Of a DNA stretch of 41,242 nt, positions 37,276 through 41,242 are shown piece after piece. Each line of letters opens with the position of its first letter. Within the stretch, counting starts at the first letter, position 1. The notes below the pieces were generated by a model. It did not search any database. It was not told where the DNA came from and saw only the letters and a list, made by a program, of their open reading frames with translations. A program made the translations under genes and the position numbers. The DNA lies in the NCBI GenBank assembly GCA_018970045.1, contig JAGWXC010000002.1:1-41242 (forward strand). The letters run 5' to 3'. The stretch comes from Planctomycetota bacterium. GTDB taxonomy: Bacteria > Planctomycetota > Phycisphaerae > Phycisphaerales > SM1A02.

Positions 37276-38313
37276 ATGCTGACCCACACGATCGCCGCGT
37301 TCACCTGTGTCGCCACCCTGTTCGCCGCAGCGCAGGAGCCTGAGAAGCTCAAGGTCGGCTCGGCCATGCCCAGCCTCGACAACGTCGAGATGGTGCAGGG
37401 TTCGAAGGACAACCTCACCGACGCCAAGGTCACGGTGGTGGAGTTCTGGGCCACGTGGTGTGGCCCGTGCCGCAAGGCGATCCCGCACATCAACGACGTC
37501 GCCGCCGCCAACGCCTGGCGTGGACTGCGCGTGCTCGGCGTGAGCACCGACTCGACCGACGACAAGTCGAAGGTCAAGCCCTTCGTCGACAAGATGGGTT
37601 CGCGCATGACCTACAACGTCGGTTGGGCCGGCGAAGGCATCAGCCGCAGCTGGATGGAGGCGTCGGGCCAGAAGGGCATTCCGACAGCGTTCGTCTGCAC
37701 CAACGGCAAGATCGCCTGGATCGGCCACCCGATGGACGACGGCTTCGAATCGGCGATCCGCAAGTGCCTGTCGGGCCGCTTCGACCCCGAGCTCTCCCCC
37801 AAGGGCGAGCAGTACCTCGAGGCCGGCCGCAACGCGGCCAAGAAGAAGAACTGGCGCGAGGCCTCGAAGCACTTCGATGACTGCATCGCGCTGAAGCCCG
37901 AGATCTTCGTCGACGCGATGGAAGCCAAGTACCAGATGCTCGCCGACCAGCAGAAGGATGCCGCCGCGGCGAAGGCGTGGGTCGCCGACGTCGCTGGCAA
38001 GCTCTCGTCGAGCCCCGTGGCCTTGGCCGAGTTCGCCGTCTTCATCGCGCAGGATCCGCGTCTGCAGCAGCACGACCCCGAGTCGGCGCAGACCCTGATC
38101 GAGGGAGCGATGGCGACAGGCGGCTCCAAGACCGACGTGCTCGTTGCCGCAGCGCGCGTTGCGGCCGCCTCGGGCAAGTTCGACGCTGCGGTCGATCTTC
38201 AGAACAAGGCATGGCGGCAGGCGACCCCTGAGCAGAAGCCCTACCTCAAGACCGACCTCGATGCCTACAAGCAGTCGCAGGCCAAGGGTGCCTCGGCCAA
38301 GGTCGGTCAGTGA
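37276..38313 (+). CDS. Secreted TlpA-like thioredoxin with TPR-like C-terminal domain
   Basis: A 345-residue exported protein. A signal peptide (about 1-19, ending FAAAQ) is followed by a TlpA/ResA-like domain (about 25-165): VTVVEFWATWCGPCRKAIP carries the redox WCGPC at 61-65, and GIPTAFVCTNGKIAWIGHP has the cis-proline loop. The C-terminal half (about 170-345) is helical with TPR-like pairs (AAKKKNWREASKHFDDCIAL and AARVAAASGKFDAAVDLQNKA). It probably handles thiol-disulfide exchange in the periplasm on partners held by the TPR part. It is the second TlpA-like protein in the window. The stop codon overlaps the GTG of rpe (GTGA), an unlikely partner by function. Confidence 0.85.
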   Translation: MLTHTIAAFTCVATLFAAAQEPEKLKVGSAMPSLDNVEMVQGSKDNLTDAKVTVVEFWATWCGPCRKAIPHINDVAAANAWRGLRVLGVSTDSTDDKSKVKPFVDKMGSRMTYNVGWAGEGISRSWMEASGQKGIPTAFVCTNGKIAWIGHPMDDGFESAIRKCLSGRFDPELSPKGEQYLEAGRNAAKKKNWREASKHFDDCIALKPEIFVDAMEAKYQMLADQQKDAAAAKAWVADVAGKLSSSPVALAEFAVFIAQDPRLQQHDPESAQTLIEGAMATGGSKTDVLVAAARVAAASGKFDAAVDLQNKAWRQATPEQKPYLKTDLDAYKQSQAKGASAKVGQ

Positions 38314-38981
38314 CCCACGGCCGGCTCGCGTTTCCCCCCGGGGTCGCGGTCGGTGCTTCGATCCTCAGCGCTGACTTCGCCGAGCTTGGCCACGAGATCG
38401 CAGCGGCGCTCGGCGCCGGTGCGGGCTTCATCCACGTCGATGTGATGGATGGACACTTCGTGCCGAACCTGTCCATGGGGCCGGCGGTCTGTGCTTCGGT
38501 GCGCCGCGCTGCGCCTCGGGCTCCCGTGGACGTGCACCTGATGGTGCAGCGTCCGCTCTCGTTCATCGAGCCCTTCGCCAAGGCCGGCGCCGATTGGTGC
38601 ACCGTCCACGTCGAAGCGCAGGACGACCCACGCGAATGCGCCGAGCGGTCACGATCGCTTGGCATGAAAGCGGGCCTCGCCTTCAACCCGCGCACGCCGA
38701 TCGAGCATGCGCTCGATGCTGGGCTGCTTGAAGCGGCGGACTTCATCCTCCTCATGAGCGTGCAACCGGGCTACAGCGGCCAGGCCTTCATGCCCGAGGT
38801 CTTGGCCAAGGCCAGGGTGCTGCGCCGGTCAGGCTGGCAGGGGCCGATCGAGATCGACGGCGGCGTCTCGCCGATGAACGCCGAAGCGTGCCGCGCTGCC
38901 GGCTGCACGCTCTTGGTGTCGGCAAGCGCGATCTTCGGCAGCGGTGACTACGCCGCTGCCATCCATGGCATGCTGGCCTGA
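38310..38981 (+). CDS. rpe: Ribulose-phosphate 3-epimerase
   Basis: Interconverts ribulose-5-phosphate and xylulose-5-phosphate in the pentose phosphate and Calvin cycles. The 223-residue TIM barrel has ASILSADFAELGHEI at the start, IHVDVMDGHFVPNLSMGP (metal-binding aspartate and histidine), VDVHLMVQRP, the catalytic loop LMSVQPGYSGQAFMPE, and EIDGGVSPMNA with the second aspartate. The GTG start lies in a four-base overlap with the thioredoxin gene stop, so it is expressed from the TATACT promoter upstream of that gene. A hairpin follows the stop codon. Confidence 0.96.
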   Translation: MTHGRLAFPPGVAVGASILSADFAELGHEIAAALGAGAGFIHVDVMDGHFVPNLSMGPAVCASVRRAAPRAPVDVHLMVQRPLSFIEPFAKAGADWCTVHVEAQDDPRECAERSRSLGMKAGLAFNPRTPIEHALDAGLLEAADFILLMSVQPGYSGQAFMPEVLAKARVLRRSGWQGPIEIDGGVSPMNAEACRAAGCTLLVSASAIFGSGDYAAAIHGMLA

Positions 38982-39001
38982 GCGCTCCACGCGTTCCCGC
39001 T

Positions 39002-39019
39002 CCACGCGATGGCGTGTGG
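39002..39019 (+). terminator. Hairpin after rpe
   Basis: CCACGCG pairs with CGTGTGG (seven pairs, one G-T) around a four-base loop. A second small hairpin CGATC/GATCG (39021-39034) follows. No T-run is present. Confidence 0.4.
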
Positions 39020-39037
39020 GCGATCGCCGGATCGCGC

Positions 39038-39043
39038 TAGGAT
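39038..39043 (+). promoter_or_regulatory. Predicted -10 element TAGGAT for accD
   Basis: Lies 21 bases before the GTG at 39065. A GGAGG ribosome site at 39055-39059 sits in between and overlaps a small hairpin CCGTG-CCA-CACGG. Confidence 0.5.
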
Positions 39044-39064
39044 CCGTGCCACACGGAGGTCAAC

Positions 39065-39919
39065 GTGGCAGAGCAGTCGGCACCCGCATCGCGTGAACGC
39101 ACCTGGGAGGAAGAAGGCCTCGGCGACAAGCGCGCCGTGCCCGAGGGGCTGTGGACCCAGTGCGAGGGTTGTGGCGAGACGCTCTTCCGCAAGGCGCTCG
39201 AAACGAACCTCATGGTCTGCCCCAAGTGCGACCTGCACATGCGCATCTCCGGCACGCAGCGCATCGCGCAGTTGCTCGATGAGGGCAGCTTCGAACCGAT
39301 GGACGCGAACCTCACCGCGAACGATCCGCTCGGCTTCGTCGACATGAAGGCGTACCCCGACCGCATCAAGTCGGCGCAGCGCTCCAGCGGGCAGCCGGAG
39401 GGCCTCATCTCCGGGACCGGCTTCGTGAAGGGCCGCAAGGTCGTGGTGTGCGTCATGGATTTCTCGTTCCTCGCCGGCAGCATGGGGAGCGTGGTCGGCG
39501 AGAAGATCACCCGCGCCACCCTGTACGCGCTCGAGCACGGGTTGCCGCTCATCATCGTGTCATGCTCCGGTGGCGCGCGCATGCAGGAGTCGGGTCTTTC
39601 GCTGATGCAGATGGCCAAGACCAGCGCTGCGCTCGCCCGGCTCGACGAAGCGGGAGGCCTGTTCATCAGCGTGCTCACGGATCCGACCACCGGTGGGGTC
39701 ACCGCCAGCTTCGCGATGCTCGGCGACGTCATCATCGCCGAACCCAAGGCGCTCATCGGTTTCGCGGGCCCGCGCGTGATCAAGCAGACGATCCGCCAGG
39801 ACCTGCCCGATGGCTTCCAGACCTCGGAGTTCCTGCTCAACGCGGGCTTCATCGACCGCATCGTGCATCGCAGCGCGCTCCGCAGCGAGATCGCCCGCCT
39901 CATCGACTTCGCGGGCTGA
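39065..39919 (+). CDS. accD: Acetyl-CoA carboxylase, carboxyltransferase beta subunit
   Basis: With AccA it transfers CO2 from carboxybiotin to acetyl-CoA, the first committed step of fatty acid synthesis. The 284-residue length is normal. The zinc ribbon is complete: C33/C36 in TQCEGC and C52/C55 in VCPKC. The crotonase-like core has VVCVMDFSFLAGSMGSVVGEK, CSGGARMQESGLSLMQM and DPTTGGVTASFAMLGD, and the oxyanion-hole glycines are present. The GTG start at 39065 has a strong GGAGG site six bases upstream. Lnt begins 37 bases after the stop and is probably co-transcribed. Confidence 0.97.
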   Translation: MAEQSAPASRERTWEEEGLGDKRAVPEGLWTQCEGCGETLFRKALETNLMVCPKCDLHMRISGTQRIAQLLDEGSFEPMDANLTANDPLGFVDMKAYPDRIKSAQRSSGQPEGLISGTGFVKGRKVVVCVMDFSFLAGSMGSVVGEKITRATLYALEHGLPLIIVSCSGGARMQESGLSLMQMAKTSAALARLDEAGGLFISVLTDPTTGGVTASFAMLGDVIIAEPKALIGFAGPRVIKQTIRQDLPDGFQTSEFLLNAGFIDRIVHRSALRSEIARLIDFAG

Positions 39920-39956
39920 TGCCCACGCTCCCCGCGCCACCGCGAGGCCCTTGCGC

Positions 39957-41242
39957 ATGAGCGACCAACGATCGATGCGCGCGGCAGCGGGGTGGTCGCT
40001 CGCGGCCGGTCTGCTGTTCTGCCTGCCGTTCTCGAGCATGGGGTGGTGGTGGTCCATCCCGGCGTTGGCCTGTCATGCACTCGCAGCCGGCGGATCCATG
40101 CCGTGGTGGAAGCGCCTCGTGGCGGGTTGGCTCGGCTGGTTGCCGTGCTGGATCATCCTCGAAGGCTGGCTGCACCAGGTCACCACCGCTGGCTGCATCG
40201 TGCTCATCGCCTACATGGCGCTGTGGTCGGCGCTCGTTCCGGTCATGGCCGCGCGACTGCGCACGAGCCTCGGCGAGCGTGCGGCGTGGCTCGGTTTTCC
40301 GCTGGCGCTCGTCGGCATCGAATGGGCCAGGTCGCGTCCCATCTGGGATGGCTACGCCTGGTTCCAGTCAGGTCATGCCTGGATCGACGCCACGCTTCCT
40401 GCTCAGGCTGCTGATCTCTTCGGGGTCGGCCTCATCAGCCTCATGGCTGCGTTGTCGGGCGAGGCCATCGCGCGCGTCTGGTCACGCCGCGCGCCGAGTG
40501 CCCCGTCACGTGCTCGGTCCTGGCGTGCGCCGGCGGCCCTCGCGATCGCACTCGTCAGCGCTGCCACGGCGTGGGGTGCGTACCGCGTGGCCACCACACC
40601 GAGCGCGGCACGCGTGCGGATCGTCGCGGTCCAGACCGATGTGCTGACCAGCAACAAGATCCGATGGACGCCGGAGCAGCAGGTCAAGGACATGCAGCAG
40701 GCGCTCGACCTGTCGGCACGAGCGGTGCTCGACCTTCGATCGGTCGGGGCGACGGATCCCGAACTCCCCACGTTGATCGTCTGGCCCGAGACCTCGGTGC
40801 CCGGCTTTGGCCTCGATCCTGCCACGGTGGAGACCGTGGTCCGCGTTCAGGCGTGGCCCGGCGACCGGTTCGTCGAACCCATCCTCGAGCTCAGCCGTGT
40901 GGCGGGCCCCGTGCTGGTCGGCAGCCCCGCGTTCGATGGGCTCCGAGAGAACGGGAACCGCTGGGCCTGGGATCGCCAGTTCAATGCGGCCTACCTCATC
41001 GACGACGGCGTGGTGACGGACCGTTACGACAAGGCCTACCTCACGCCCTTCGGTGAGCGCATGCCCTACATCAGCGCCTGGGACTGGCTCGAGGATCAAC
41101 TGCTGTCCTTGGGCGCAGCTGGCATGAGCTTCGACATGGACGCTGGCGATCGCCCGCGCAACGTGGCCTGGCCTGGCACCGAGCTGCGCATCGCGACGCC
41201 GATCTGCTTCGAGGACACGGTGTCGCATGTGGTCCGTCGCAT
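39957..41242 (+). CDS. lnt: Apolipoprotein N-acyltransferase (partial, 3' end outside window)
   Basis: Adds the third acyl chain to the N-terminal cysteine of lipoproteins in the inner membrane. The 428 residues seen start with about six hydrophobic helices (about 10-170, plus one at 190-210), then a nitrilase-like periplasmic domain. The catalytic triad of this family can be placed: E278 in IVWPETSVP, K359 in YDKAYLTPFGE and C417 in PICFED. The C-terminus and last membrane helix lie beyond 41242. The gene starts 37 bases after accD. Lipoproteins at 4558-4770 and probably 19586-20203 are plausible substrates. Confidence 0.92.
   Translation, partial: MSDQRSMRAAAGWSLAAGLLFCLPFSSMGWWWSIPALACHALAAGGSMPWWKRLVAGWLGWLPCWIILEGWLHQVTTAGCIVLIAYMALWSALVPVMAARLRTSLGERAAWLGFPLALVGIEWARSRPIWDGYAWFQSGHAWIDATLPAQAADLFGVGLISLMAALSGEAIARVWSRRAPSAPSRARSWRAPAALAIALVSAATAWGAYRVATTPSAARVRIVAVQTDVLTSNKIRWTPEQQVKDMQQALDLSARAVLDLRSVGATDPELPTLIVWPETSVPGFGLDPATVETVVRVQAWPGDRFVEPILELSRVAGPVLVGSPAFDGLRENGNRWAWDRQFNAAYLIDDGVVTDRYDKAYLTPFGERMPYISAWDWLEDQLLSLGAAGMSFDMDAGDRPRNVAWPGTELRIATPICFEDTVSHVVRR

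Overview
The window reads as a stretch of chromosome from a high-GC member of the PVC superphylum, most likely a planctomycete of the Phycisphaerae type. The best marker is the small basic protein at 2946-3209, which matches a family I know only from Planctomycetes, Verrucomicrobia and Chlamydiae (TIGR04137). A prepilin-like protein with an R-A-F-T-L-V-E leader, several planctomycete-style secreted proteins and very GC-rich codon use agree with this. Assignment below phylum level is inference. I see no tRNA, rRNA, insertion sequence, phage gene or CRISPR array. The region looks like ordinary core genome with densely packed, often overlapping genes.

Layout. 1-3209: the start of nth and a membrane protein on the minus strand, divergent from a TIM-barrel protein, acpS, a SPOR-like protein and the small basic protein. 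3280-6610: an aminotransferase, a small lipoprotein and a secreted metallophosphoesterase. 6661-10018: a minus-strand operon pyrF - substrate-binding protein - DUF971 - thioesterase, whose genes all overlap, ending in a clear intrinsic terminator. 10075-17488: cinA-folK, a LolA-like/TlpA-like secreted protein, a secreted unknown overlapping a YdiJ-type FAD/Fe-S dehydrogenase, and a single-domain response regulator. 17583-24072 (minus): a 66-residue protein, a POT transporter, a lipoprotein, a degenerate amidohydrolase, dxs and ispA. 24116-27734: a tightly overlapping three-gene operon of an ExbB/MotA-like channel, a TraB/GumN protein and an FHA-GAF-SpoIIE phosphatase. 27819-35975: prepilin, ispG, a nucleoside MFS transporter, a 470-base gene-free structured region, topA and miaA. 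36013-41242: pgk, TlpA-TPR, rpe, accD and lnt (cut by the window end).

Shared functions. dxs, ispG and ispA supply the start, a late step and the prenyl chain extension of the MEP isoprenoid route. acpS, accD and lnt belong to fatty acid and lipoprotein maturation, and lnt has several lipoprotein substrates in the window. pgk and rpe are central carbon enzymes. nth, topA and miaA are information-processing housekeeping genes.

The most striking signal is regulatory. Nine operon-leading start codons have a TANNNT hexamer ending exactly 6 bases upstream, and one more ends 7 bases upstream, with no Shine-Dalgarno sequence. This predicts transcripts that begin at the start codon. Other genes have the same hexamer further away plus a Shine-Dalgarno site. 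The other items most worth a second look are a 145-base rod-shaped fold with a central bubble downstream of topA (6S-RNA-like), an amidohydrolase that has lost most metal ligands, a 12-helix POT transporter with an insert where animal PepT proteins carry theirs, and the ExbB-TraB-FHA/SpoIIE operon.
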